Positions 1-10,710 of a DNA stretch of 64,000 nt are shown here, piece after piece (position 1 is the first letter of the stretch; the number at the start of each line of letters is the position of its first letter). The notes beneath the pieces were generated by a model. The model was not told the origin of the DNA and did not search any database. It was given only the letters and a program-made list of their open reading frames with translations. A program made the position numbers and the translations under genes. Source of the DNA: Aurifilum marmelostoma (Eukaryota; Ascomycota; Sordariomycetes; Diaporthales; Cryphonectriaceae); assembly GCA_027559495.1 (NCBI GenBank), contig JAMXSV010000008.1, positions 2,852,001-2,916,000 of the forward strand, in the 5' to 3' direction.

Positions 1-1461
1 CGGCAGAGCAGCCTTGACTCTATACGGTGACAGAAAGAGGGGGGGCTCGAGGGGGGGTTGGAAAGGGGCACCGTATCCCCACACGATCTGACCGAGCCCG
101 ACACAGCAGCATGACTCCGTTGTATGTTCCAATGATTGCTATGCTTCCTCTGTCATGCTCTGCCACAAGGACGGTAGCGCAGTTTCGCTGACGGCGACAT
201 AAACTGCCCTGCTCTAACCCTATCCATTCCGCAGGGAGATGGAAGGAGAGCAGAACAGAACAGCCTCTGCCCCTTCCCGAGACTCAGGTTCTTTCACTAG
301 CCGTGGAAGAAGCTAGTGAGTAGAAGTCTGTCAGTCGAGGTAGTCTCGGTCGCGGTTTGACTGGCTGCTTGGGCGACGCGATGGCAGGGTTGAGGAAGCA
401 ACGGCATGGCAACGATCGGGGGACATGCCCTTGTCGAGCTGGTTGTCGTGTGCGGCTACCCGGCATGACTTGAATGCGCGGATACCTTTGAGTACTGACC
501 CGAGGCGAAATGAAGATTAAGCTTGATGATTCTGAGGTGATCTAGGCTGAGGCGATGGCGGCATAGTGGTGTAGCCTAGATCATTGGAAGACGTGATGGC
601 GACGATGTTGTTTGGGAAAGCAGAGGTGGAGTCGGGTGAGTAAGAAACAGACGTGGCAGGTTAAACAGGGGCGTAGGGTAATGGGCGCTGAGATACAATC
701 GGAGAGAGGCTGGTGTGGGGCGGCTCAGGGAAGGATGGAGCAAAGGTGACAGGGGTCAACGCTCCACACCTAGTTCAGGGTTAGGGATTGTACCTCCGTA
801 CAGTGAATGCGGTAGTTAGTTTTAAGCCCATCCATACTGACCCTTCCTAAAGACATATGTTAATACCCTTCAGGTTGAGCTTAAAACAATGCAGCTGTAA
901 GCAGATTATGAAGTTGACAATTGAGATCCTCATTCATTTAGTCCCAATTTCAATAAAGGCATCCGGTTAACTTGTCACCCAGAAGGCCTCTGATGCCAAT
1001 TTCAATTAATTACCTCGGGTAGTCTGACCTGCAAAACATCGGCTGCACATGGTAACAAGTCCAAAAGTGTGGAGCTGGGGGGGGGGGGCAGAAATCTCTC
1101 AGCATCAGCGACACGTACATGTCTTTTGTTTGCAGACATGAGGAGAAGGCTGAGGGATCACTCTTGACACCGGCTCATTGGATGTATACGAGCAGCCTTG
1201 GACTCGTCCCAATTGCGTTTTTGATATTCGGCATTCCCCTTTAGGAAATGAATAACAAGGAGCCAACCGGTAGTATCAACTCTGGGCTCTGGTGGGGATC
1301 CGCAGTGCACGCACGCAATTACCAGGATTACCCACACAGAGCCAGATTTCTCTTGTTGAAAGAACGATAGAAAACTCAACGCGTTATCTCCTCTGAAAGG
1401 TTCGTTTGCACATGATCTTCTGTCATTCAGTTGCATAACCACCCCCCAGACGATACTCAAA
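1..1461. other. Gene-less left flank and upstream region of the CoA ligase gene
   Basis: No open frame here looks like a protein; the longest ones are short and low in complexity. The stretch has a G-rich start, a 12-base G run at 1077-1088 and a CCGGTTAAC box near 964-972, which resembles the GTTAACC core found in other promoters of the cluster. It probably contains the promoter of the acyl-CoA ligase gene and the edge of an unseen neighbour to the left. Confidence 0.5.
1077..1088. repeat. 12-base guanine homopolymer
   Basis: An uninterrupted G run lies about 370 bp upstream of the CoA ligase start. It is one of five long G runs of 12-15 bases in this window, all outside genes and all written as G on the + strand. 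Confidence 0.9.
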
Positions 1462-3477
1462 ATGCTATTCAAGCCGACTGCATCCTTGCCGGAGTTGCCA
1501 CAGATACCAGATACCGTCCCACTGGTCGATTTCCTCTTTGACGAGCAGTATGGACGATGCCCTCTATCAGATTCGTTGGATTCTTATGTGTGCGGAATCA
1601 GCGGCTCCAGGATCTCGGCAGTCACACAGAAACAAAACGTGAGCCTCCTTGCGCGGGCCCTGCATCAGGAACTCGGCTGGCAGGTCAATGAGGGATCCGA
1701 GTTTGACAAAGTCATCGGCGTCTTTGCTCTGAACAACGTGAGTGAATCAACGCTGAGCAATTACTGTCGACCAAAAAAAATAAAAAAAATTGGACATTGT
1801 TGTCTCAGAAAGATTGTCATGCCTGCGTTTTGACTGAGAATATACTTGACTGCTAGATCGATTTTATGACCGTCTCCCATGCTGTGCTTCGTCTCAACGG
1901 TATTGTCTCTCCAGCAAATGCGTTGTACAACGCAGAGGAGCTGGCACATCAATTGAAGACTTCTGGATGCACGGCCCTCTTCACAGTGAGGGCCCTTCTT
2001 TCGGTGGCTCTGCCAGCGGCTGAAGCAGCCGGCATTTCGAAAAGCCGGATCTATGTCATTGAGCTGAGGAGTGATGAGTTGGGCTCAGAGGTCACAACCG
2101 GATTCAAAACGCTCAAACAGCTACTTGAGCAGGGCGAGGCGTTGCCAGAACTTCCGCCCATACTATGGCAACAAGGTCAAGGGGCTAGACAGACTGCGTT
2201 TCTTTGCTACTCGAGCGGCACGTCTGGTCTACCGGTAAGTCTCCCTATATTTCTAAGCACTTTCTCGACGGTGCAATACAATATGCTGACATAACGCTGT
2301 GTTGTGTGTACATCAAGAAAGCAGTCATGATCTCTCACAAGAATGTCATCGCCAACATTGTGCAGCTTACTCTCTTCGATCTTTCAGACCGCGAGAAAAT
2401 TCGGCCTGGATACAGAGATGTTGTACTCGGCTTACTTCCGCAGTCTCATATTTTCAGCCTCGTCATCATATGTCACCTTTCCACATACCGGGGGGATTCG
2501 GTCATTGTGCTTCCCAAATTTACCATGGATACTTACCTGAAGACGATTGAGAAGTACAAGATCAATACCATGTACCTTGTCCCGCCTATCATCATCGCCA
2601 TGATCAACAGCTTCGAATCCATGAGCCGTTTCGACCTCACGTCAGTCAAAAGACTCTGGATCGGTGCAGCGCCGTTAGCACCCGAGGCAACATCGACGCT
2701 ATTGTCCCGGTACCCTTCATGGACCCTCACTCTAGCCTACGGCATGACAGAAACGTGCGTCTGTGTTACATCTCAGACGCCACAGGACATTGTTCTGGGC
2801 AGCTCGGGCTGGATCCTGCCAGGGTTCGAGATTCTACTCGTGGACGAATCTGGCAATAGGATTCTTGGTTATGAACAGCCTGGCGAGGTGCTTGTCAAAT
2901 CACCCACAGTGGTCCTGGGGTATCTCAACAATGATGCTGCAAATAAGGAAACGTTTGTTGAGCTGCCCGAAGGCAGATTCATCAAGACGGGCGACGTTGG
3001 CCAATTTCAAAAGACACCGAGTGGAGTTGAGCATCTATGGATCGTCGATCGCATCAAAGAACTGATCAAGGTAAAGGTATGAGCCGAGGATGGGACAACA
3101 TGTACACCCGAACCAGAGATGATGTATATGTGTGTGTGTATGTATTTCCATACTGATTTTTTGTCTCGTTATAGGGTCACCAAGTCGCTCCTGCCGAACT
3201 CGAGGCTTGTCTCCTGGGACATCCGTCTGTAGCAGACTGCGCTGTGATTTCCGTTCCGGATGATCGCGCCGGCGAAGTTCCCAAGGCATTCGTGGTCAAG
3301 AAGGGAAAATGTAATGAAGAGGAACTTCACAAATTTGTCCAAGAGAGGAAGGTGTCCTATAAATGGATCAAGGGCGGGATCGACTTTATAGACAGCATCC
3401 CCAAGTCACCATCCGGCAAGATCCTCAGGCGAGTTCTGCATGCCCGTGAGAAGGCACGGCGGACGGCCAAGCTGTGA
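1462..3477 (+). CDS. Acyl-CoA ligase, 4-coumarate:CoA-ligase-like (ANL superfamily), probably peroxisomal
   Basis: Adenylates a carboxylic acid and transfers it to CoA. Four exons (1462-1737, 1857-2234, 2318-3076, 3175-3477) join in frame to about 571 aa, normal for fungal 4CL-like enzymes. The AMP-binding P-loop YSSGTSGLPK (residues 210-219) is split by intron 2. YGMTE is at 349-353, TGD at about 432, the hinge region ends IKELIKVKG, and PSGK carries the adenylating lysine at about 553. The protein ends -AKL, a peroxisomal PTS1-type tripeptide. The start fits the family N-terminus (MLFKP then a short Pro/Leu-rich stretch). It leads a set of redox and hydrolase genes; I infer it activates the acid end product for beta-oxidation. 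The substrate cannot be read from sequence. The second intron ends in the less usual AAG. Confidence 0.9.
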
Positions 3478-3889
3478 TAGAGTCGATCAAGTAGCTACGC
3501 TTGTCACGAATACCACATTAAGAACATGAAATTCTACCTTGTAATTCTAGGACTTATGGGAGAGCGTCGCCGTTGACTATGGAGTCAAAGCAGTATGTAA
3601 GGCCCAGATCTATTTTGATTGATTGCAATTTTCGTAGAAATCACATCTGGAAATGGAGATAGGTTTTTCCTACGTGACCCTATTCAATTTCTGAGATGGA
3701 CACAATGGACAGAATTCTGCCATCGGCAGCTAATTACCCGCTCGTAGGCGGTAGCAGAAGTGCGTCGGCAGAGCTGAACAGGAAATGCCGTTGGAGCCGG
3801 TACCGTACGCCTCTGGTGTCACAACACACCTACATACCAGCGCGGCCAGAAAACATCATCAGGTTGAGAACCATCACCAAGCGAATCGC
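3478..3889. promoter_or_regulatory. Spacer between CoA ligase and alcohol dehydrogenase
   Basis: About 410 bp between two genes in the same direction, holding the ligase 3' end and the dehydrogenase promoter. No convincing coding frame and no copy of the 13-bp cluster element was found. Confidence 0.4.
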
Positions 3890-5415
3890 ATGAGCTTAGG
3901 TGAGCCGTTAGACCCGCGACGTATTCACGAAGCCATGGCGCCCAATATCCCTACAACCATGCACGCGTGGCGCAAGCATAGAGACATCAAAAGTCCGGTA
4001 AGAAAATTCCTATTATCTTGTGAGTTTCTGTGCTGATAATCACTATATATGGTAAGGTCTGGGAGGAAATACCGGTCCCAAGCACTCCTGCCACAGGCGT
4101 TCTTTGCAAGATGTTGGCCTCTGGTGGTGAGTTGAGAGATATCTGTTGTTCAGAGCCGAAGCCACCGTTTTTGGGTCTTGGTACTGTGATAAGTGGATGG
4201 TCAATTGTTTGCTAAATTTGTGGTCATATCCCACTTCCAAGTGTGTCGCAGTGATCATTATCTACTGAATCTTGAGGATAATCGACCATGGTTTCAAGAC
4301 AAATTCACGCTTGTAAGCTGAATGGCTCGATGACCTCTTGGATGACCAGAGAGGCTAAATCGAATATACGGAAATAGGGTCACGAGGGTTGTGGAAGAAT
4401 CGTCAGCATGGGCAGTGAAACCCGGGGCTCCAAATTCAAAGTAGTAAGTGATAAGCATGAACAGATATCTCCAACTTCAGGTGGCCAGCACAGACGTATG
4501 TGGTTGGCTGACCTGGATCCCTCTGGTCCCAATCAGGGTGATGTAGTGGCCTTACACGCCGTTCCGGGATGTGGCAAGGAAGAGTGCCCGGAGTGCTCGC
4601 GTGACCTTTCACAGCTCTGCGAACGCTGTCACCATTCCGGGATTGGACAGGACGGTTTCTACGCGCCTTATGCGGCGGTGGACCTGAGAGCTCTGTCTCT
4701 GGTACCCGAGGGAGTTACCCCAGCCGAAGCAGCAGTCGCCACGGATGCTGTGACCACCGCCTACCATGCTATTCGACGGCGCGGCGAGGTGAAAAAGTCG
4801 GAAACGGTCTTCCTATTTGGACTTGGTGGCCTCGGCTTCAACGCACTGCAGATCCTTCTTGCCGTTGGTGCAACAGTCATCGTGTCAGACATTCGAGCGA
4901 GCCTGTTGGAAGAAGCCGAGAAACTTGGCGTACCTGCAGCCAATATTGTTTCTCCTGGACATTCCGTACAAGACTTCGTCACTGAAAAAGGATTTTCCGG
5001 AAAGATCGATACCGTGCTGGATTTTGTAGGTTCGAACCAAACATTCGAGGATGCCCAACAGATTGGTACGTGTCACAGTATTGCAATGACGAAAGGTCAA
5101 TTTGGTGACTCAACTGACAAGGAACGGTTAATGTTAGTGCGTCGCGGAGGGAAGCTCGTCTGCATCGGCACCCTTGCTACGGAAAACACGGTCCATATGA
5201 AGATTGGCATCAGGAAAAGACTTGATATCATGTTCTCCTACGGTGGGCAGGTGAGTGACCTGGAGGAGGTGCTGCAGCATATTGCCATCGGAGGAATCAA
5301 GCCTCAGGTCGAGACTGCGACTCTAAAAGAATTTCCTGAGGTCCTCAAAAATCTTGGAGATGGCAAGGTTCAATCTCGTGTGGCACTCATTCACGAGGAT
5401 GAAGTTGATAAATGA
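3890..5415 (+). CDS. Zinc-dependent alcohol dehydrogenase (MDR family)
   Basis: Oxidises an alcohol or hydroxy acid with NAD(P)+. Six exons (3890-3997, 4057-4126, 4242-4312, 4378-4443, 4537-5065, 5138-5415) join to about 373 aa. Visible signatures are the catalytic zinc cysteine in GVCRSDH (C61), the GHE motif (residues 84-86) and a structural-zinc lobe with cysteines near 117, 122, 125 and 133. The first spacing there is C-x4-C rather than the usual C-x2-C. A Rossmann motif GLGGLG (200-205) is followed by an Asp (about 223) at the end of strand beta-2, which favours NAD over NADP. Two introns are multiples of three and read open, so an unspliced call would contain false insertions. An internal Met (about residue 16) is an alternative start. 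In this cluster it may oxidise the omega-hydroxy acid released after lactone opening, as ChnD does in bacterial cyclohexanol catabolism; this is inference. Confidence 0.88.
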
Positions 5416-5568
5416 TGATGTGATATCCCCTCGAGGTAGCTGGTCTGAATTAGTAATTTAGACTAAACGTCCACACTTGATCCAATGGGCTTTTTGGACT
5501 CTAGTTAGGCAATCAACTCTGTAGAATTTCCTTCGCTGGAGACTTTCCCGCTATTCACTATGGAGTAC

Positions 5569-6499
5569 TTAAGTACTCTGGGGCACACTGAACCCTGAAG
5601 CTGCCGTTGTTCCGGCATCTACCGGCAGGGCAACTCCAGTTATCCATCGTGCATGGCTGCTGGCTAGAAATACGACAGCACAAGCGCAGTCCCATCCGCT
5701 TCCTGGCGTCCCTAGCAGGCTTCTGGCCTGTCTTGCTGCCTTAACTTCTTCGCTCATCCCACTCGAGTACATCATCGGCGTATATAGCATCTGGCGAGCC
5801 ACGTTAGTCTGGTATGCTGAAGGTAGCTTGATGTTGGTGCTTAATATGCATGCGTTGTATAAAGTAACTGAACTCACCCCTGGGCAAACACAATTGACTC
5901 TGATGCCATCTTTTGCGTGGTGCGCCGCCATCGCTCGTGTCATATTCACCACAGCTCCCTTGCTCGTGGGATAAAGTAGATGTGGTGTGCCGCCCCTGAG
6001 ACCTGCAACACTGCCCATGTTGATGACGACACCCTTGTTCTCTTGGACGTCGTTTTTCAGCATGACAGGAATCGCAAATTTGGCCATAAGTACCATGCTC
6101 GAGACGTTGACCTCCAGACCCTTGGCCCATTGTTCCATGTCTACCTCGACGGCTGTGCCCTGGGCTCCCATGATGCCGACGTTGTTGACCAAAATATCGA
6201 GACGACCAAATTCCTTGACGGCGAGCTGCACAATAGCCCCACAGTCTTCCTTCCTCGTGACATCCCCGTGGACGGCAATAGCCTTTCCACGGCCGGGCTT
6301 GGAGTTCGCGATTTCGCAGGTTCTCTCGGCCCACGATTGTTCGCGGTCGACGCAGATCACGTTACACCCCTCGTCAGCGAGCATGATGGAAATTGCCCGT
6401 CCATTTCCAATACCGTCCCCCTGCGCTTCCAGCCCCGGTGACAATCGCAACCTTGCCCTTCAAGGATCGTGAAGGAGGATCTGGACAGAGGTGCGACAT
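5569..6499 (-). CDS. Short-chain dehydrogenase/reductase with an apparent one-base frameshift
   Basis: Classical SDR of about 286 aa if one base is ignored. Exon 1 runs from an ATG at 6499 down to 5878, the intron is 5877-5809, and exon 2 is 5808-5569. The start gives MSHLCPDPP followed by the beta-1 strand KVAIVTGAG. From there the frame must move by one base, at an AA pair (TT at 6427-6428 on the + strand), to continue as AQGDGIGNGRA. Later motifs are intact: NNVG, the GSVAG serine, YPTSK catalytic Tyr/Lys, and a PVDAG C-terminal motif. The break falls inside the glycine-rich cofactor loop, so as written the gene would make a very short product. It could be a sequencing error, since everything downstream is clean, or a recent loss. 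The gene diverges from the hydrolase at 6906. Likely role: alcohol to ketone oxidation upstream of the BVMO (inference). Confidence 0.75.
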
Positions 6500-6905
6500 G
6501 TTGGCTTATTTCGGGTCCGAAGAACGGTTAGGAGACACAAGCTTGATCATGCGGTTCCTTCTTCTGTCTTCAAGCATGCGAGGTTGTGCATCACATTTAA
6601 ATTGTATGCAAAATAAAGGTTATGTTCCACCGTCTTCGCGCGGCGCCCCCACATCACCAAGCGGCCCACTGTCGCGCTGTAATTACTATTTTACAGTGGC
6701 TCACCAGGGCAACTTTTACGGTTAACCATTCCGGGACACCCCGCCTTGATCGTCGCCGGCTCGTGGTTCCGACAACTCTCCACAGCTGATCCGTCCACCA
6801 CTATTCAAGAGACGTCTGTAGTCACAGCTACTGAGGTCTTGACATATGCGAAAGAAACTACTGACATAAGAAATCTTTAGGCATTCAAAACTTTCGCCCG
6901 GAAAC
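6500..6905. promoter_or_regulatory. Divergent promoter of SDR and alpha/beta hydrolase
   Basis: About 400 bp between two head-to-head starts. It contains TTACGGTTAACCA at 6716-6728, followed directly by TTCCGGG. The same 13 bases occur in reverse orientation at 20675-20687, in the other divergent promoter of the cluster. The GGTTAACC core is a perfect inverted repeat. Confidence 0.55.
6716..6728 (+). promoter_or_regulatory. Shared 13-bp cluster element, copy 1
   Basis: TTACGGTTAACCA is identical to the reverse complement of 20675-20687. It lies about 180 bp upstream of the hydrolase ATG and 220 bp upstream of the SDR ATG. Candidate binding site for the cluster's Zn2Cys6 regulator (inference). 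Confidence 0.45.
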
Positions 6906-8038
6906 ATGTGCGACTTTTCGAAATATGGTGGCCGTAGCGAGGAGTGGCTTGCAGTCGAGGCAGACCTGCCCCCCTCGTCGGTCGTGACTGGCCAGGCTGT
7001 GCTCGAGCGCCGAGAATTGGTGAACAAGGGCCGCGAGGAGTTAGCCGCTAAAGACATGGAATTTCTCAGCAGCAAAGTCAGCGCGCACAATTGTTTGATT
7101 CCAACCCGTGATGGCCAGCAACTCGAGGGGAGAAGCTATCGATCCACTCTGGTCAGCAGCGGAGAGAAGTTGCCTGCCTACTTGCACCTGCATGGAGGCG
7201 GGTTTCTCTTTGGTACTCTCGCGTCTGAAGACGCCATCTGCGCGCGCATAGCCATCAACACTGGAGTGGTTGTCCTGAACGTGAATTATCGCCACACCCC
7301 TGAGTTCAAATACCCAACAGCGTGGAGTGATGTCGAAGATGCCTTTGTGTGGCTGCACTCTCATGCTGACGAGCTTGGCTTGGATGGAAACAAGGTGGTC
7401 GTTGGAGGCATCTCTGCAGGTGGCCAGCTCAGCGCAGCTCTGGTCCTGGGGAAGCATCTTCATGCCTTGGGAGCAGCAGCTCAGGCGTGTCCTCCTATTG
7501 CTGGGCAGGTGTTGATGATACCCTGTCTAGTACACATGGACTGCTACGAAGGCCACATGAGAAGGATCAAGAACCCGTCAGTGGCATCCTATGTGGAGAA
7601 TGAAAATGCGCCGATGCTCCCACGACTCGTCTGCAAGATGTTTATGGATCTTCTCCACGCCGACAACCCAGATCCCAAGGACCTCAAGTTAAACCCTGGA
7701 AATGTTGCCCCCGAAAAAGTCACAGGGCTTCCTCCGACTACAATTGCGGTTGCCGGGTTAGATCCCTTAAGAGATGAAGGCTTATTGTATGCCAAGATGC
7801 TCTCCGAAGCTGGGTAAGTTTCGGACACTGACCCAACAACCTGAGCTTCATGCTGACAAGGCCTACATTCAGAGTCCCAACAAGAACACATGTCTTCAAA
7901 GGCGTACCCCATGGCTTTCGACGGTTTGGGGATAGACTAAGTGAGACGAAAAGGTGGGACAGGGTGGTTGAAGATGGAATACAATGGGCTCTCGGACGTC
8001 CTGAATCCACTGGGCAATTCTTTGTAGAAGAGGGGTAG
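6906..8038 (+). CDS. Alpha/beta hydrolase, hormone-sensitive-lipase family (esterase)
   Basis: Hydrolyses carboxylic esters or lactones. Two exons (6906-7813, 7873-8038) give about 357 aa. The oxyanion-hole motif HGGG is at residues 96-99, the nucleophile elbow GISAGG has Ser170, the acidic residue lies in the LDPLRDEG segment, and the catalytic histidine is in PHGF, encoded by exon 2. This order and spacing are characteristic of the HSL (bacterial type IV) group. There is no signal peptide, so it is probably cytosolic. It sits between an SDR and a BVMO, so cleavage of a BVMO-made ester or lactone is a reasonable inference. With the metallo-beta-lactamase-fold enzyme at 10711-12024 the cluster has two unrelated candidate lactone hydrolases. 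Confidence 0.9.
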
Positions 8039-8275
8039 CGAATAGAGAAGTAGACTGAAGCTTTACTTTTATTTCTTTTTTTTCTTTTTCCCCGACTGGA
8101 CTCGTAACAAACCTACATGATAAAGATGCAGTATTCATTTCCTTTATAAAAGTATCTTTTTCAGACTAGGTGATGGAAAACCTGCCACAATCATACATGA
8201 GAACAAAAGAAGATATCATCTGAGATGCGAAATGCATTATACCTAATTATAAATCATCTTCAGAGTTGTGGAAAC
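8039..8275. other. Convergent 3' region of hydrolase and BVMO
   Basis: About 240 bp separate the stop codons of two convergent genes. The stretch is T-rich near 8065-8095, consistent with 3' UTR and polyadenylation sequence. No gene is seen. Confidence 0.4.
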
Positions 8276-10000
8276 TCAAGCAAGGATGAAATCAGAATAC
8301 TGCCTTTCCTTCACCGCTTCGCAACGCTGTCTGTATCCTGGTGCAGGACCGTTATACCGTGTCATTGTGCGCTTTTGCTTTGATGCCACATTCTTGTTCA
8401 CGCCAGTCATCCAAGAATCCACCTCGTTAGCAAGTAGACCTTGCCCACACTGCCATACATGTTCGGTCCATTCTTGCATGCCTTTATCCGTTGCCTCCAC
8501 ATATGTCAGGTTGTGATCCCGTGCGAAGCGGATCATGTCGGCAGTCCAGTCCACAGCATACTCGATGCTGCGCGGAATATTGCCAAACATCTGGTGCGGT
8601 CCCATGATCATGAACATGTTGGGGAAGCCCTTGACCGTCAGGCCTAAATATGTCCGGATGCCTCCATCCCAGACGTCTGTCAGCTTGACACCATCAATGC
8701 CCCGAAAGTCGACGGCGCGGAAGGATCCAGTGACAGCGTCGAACCCAGTAGCGTAGATGATGGCATCAAACTCCAAGTCCTCAGTCTGCGTCTTGATCCC
8801 GTGCTCAGTGATTCTCTCGATCGGAGTTTCGGTGAGATCCACAAGTCTCACGTTGGGCTGGTTGTATGCCTCATAGTAGCCGCTTTCGAGTGGAACACGT
8901 CGAGTCCCAAACCCGTGATTCTTTGGGATGAGCTTTTCGGCAAGTTTTGGATCTTTGATCCTTTGGCGGATCTTGTTGGCCTGGAATTCGCTGTACAACC
9001 GATTTGCCTCCTTGTCGGTGTAGATATCACCAGATACGCTCAGGACCTTGGCAAAACCTGGTTTTGCGTACAATGCCTCCCAGTGCTTGGTCCGCTCCTC
9101 TTCTGGAATGTCGTAGACGCTTCTGGCGTCGCTGACGTGCATGAAGCACGAGTAGGAATCAAGACACTGTCGGAAGATTTCTGGGTAGCGCTTTCTGATG
9201 TCTACCATCTCCTCGGGGCTGATCTTCGTGTTGCGAAGTGGTGCAGTCCAGTTGGGCGTGCGCTGAAATACTGTCAAGCTCCCAACAGTCTTGTAGATCT
9301 CCTGAATTGTCTGAATGGCAGTGGCGCCCGTTCCGATGATAGCAACACGTTTACCGTCCAGGGTCGAGTTTTCATCTGGCCATCGCGCAGTGTGCCATGC
9401 CTCACCCTTGTAATCGTTGACACCGGGGATGTTGGGCAGTGTGGGCTCGTTGAGGATTCCCATAGCCGTGATGAGGAAGCGACAAGAGTACTTGGCACCG
9501 TTGGCTTCGGTCAGCAACCATGAGTTGGTTCCTTGTTGGAAATGTGCCGACCTGATGCGGGTATTGAATTGCATATCTCTCTTGAGGTCGAACTTCTCGG
9601 TGATAAATTGAATGTATTTCAAGGTCTCCGGCTGTGGTGAGAAATGCTCTGTCCATGCCCACTCGTCAAGGATCTCTTGTGAAAATGAGAATATGTACGA
9701 GTAGCTCTCCGAATCAAAACGAGCGCCAGGGTAACGGTTCCTGTATCGGCCTGGTCAGACTTTTCTTTGAGTTTCCGGTATGGTAGTCGACAGGGAGACT
9801 TACCAGAACCAGGTCCCACCTTCAGCTGATCCTGCTTCAAAAACCTTGGCTCTAAGGCCGAGCTCGCGCATCCGAAGCATGGAGTAGATGCCGCTGAGGC
9901 CAGCCCCGACAATGATTACATCGTAATCAAGATCTTGGGTGGTCGACGCGGACTGGGACACATTGTCCGGGGAACGACTTTGACCGTTTACTTGAGCCAT
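8276..10000 (-). CDS. Baeyer-Villiger monooxygenase, cycloalkanone monooxygenase-like (type I, FAD/NADPH)
   Basis: Inserts oxygen next to a ketone to give a lactone or ester. Two exons (10000-9804, 9740-8276; intron 9803-9741) give about 553 aa, the size of cyclohexanone- and cyclopentanone-type enzymes. The FAD motif GAGLSG is at 32-37 with EGGTW near 60-64. The BVMO fingerprint reads YKGEAWHTARWP (176-187), with Tyr for the first Phe, and the NADPH motif GTGATA is at 202-207. NHGFGTRRVPLE and the late ATGFD are also typical of the group. The start was chosen at MAQVNG because upstream codons show no family similarity. There is no signal or transmembrane segment, so it is cytosolic. Related enzymes are known from the fungus Cylindrocarpon radicicola. 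Its own promoter, not a shared one, lies at 10001-10710. Confidence 0.93.
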
Positions 10001-10710
10001 AATGGTGGAACTGAGTATCACCTCACAATTGAACAAAAGGATTTAGGTAAACACGAGAATGGATGATTGATGTGAAAGGAACACCAGCGTGACGAGATCA
10101 AATATGCCTGGCACGTCTGCACCCACCTCGTGTGAAGTTTGCAACGAAATTCACCAAGGACATGTTCATTCGGACAAGTTGATATCTCTTTGAAACCGCT
10201 GCCTCGTGACATCTGCCGAGATCCTTACACAAGGTGGGGAAAAGTATTGAGAGGCTTTTCCCGTCTGGTTGTTACCGAATGCTTGCCGTGGCCGGCTAGC
10301 ATAGCAACTCTGGGAGAGAGGCTACGGGCTAGAGAGCCACAGCCGAAGAAAAAAAAAAAAAAAAAAAAAGGCACAACAACAGCGCTAATTACCAATAGCC
10401 GAAACAACATACTAATTTCTTCAGATTAGACCCCCTCTTCAAATGCGCATAGCACCAAGCCGGTGCTCAGTGATTTTAGGCTCCGTTTGGAAAAGAGCAA
10501 CAGCCCTGGCGAATGTTGGCCGACGGCTATGTGTATGGGTCATCCTTTCTGCAATGTGAATCTGTGAGCCAGCGACAATTATTCCCTCACATCTTCCTCT
10601 CTAATAGTATTCGACCCATTACGAAAAGATGTCTCAAGTGAATGGCCTTTCTGTCTTCTTTCTTGCTAGCATTTGTGATAAAAACATGCACTGTCTGTTT
10701 TGCTCTATAC
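10001..10710. promoter_or_regulatory. BVMO promoter and lactonase 3' region
   Basis: Gene-less 710 bp upstream of the first BVMO. It contains a 21-base A run (10349-10369) and TTGTTACCGAAT at 10269-10280. That 12-mer recurs exactly at 20766-20777 in the promoter of the second BVMO. Confidence 0.5.
10349..10369. repeat. 21-base A/T homopolymer
   Basis: An uninterrupted A run on the + strand (T on the BVMO coding strand), about 350 bp upstream of the BVMO start. It may be a nucleosome-depleting poly(dA:dT) tract of the promoter, or the scar of a retro-inserted sequence. Confidence 0.85.

Noticed and set aside
8801..9523. Long + strand frame of 240 aa
   Set aside because: Antisense shadow of the first BVMO, which has full family motifs.
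10349..10369. 21-base A run as the tail of a retroposed gene
   Set aside because: No coding or repeat sequence precedes it and no target-site duplication is visible.
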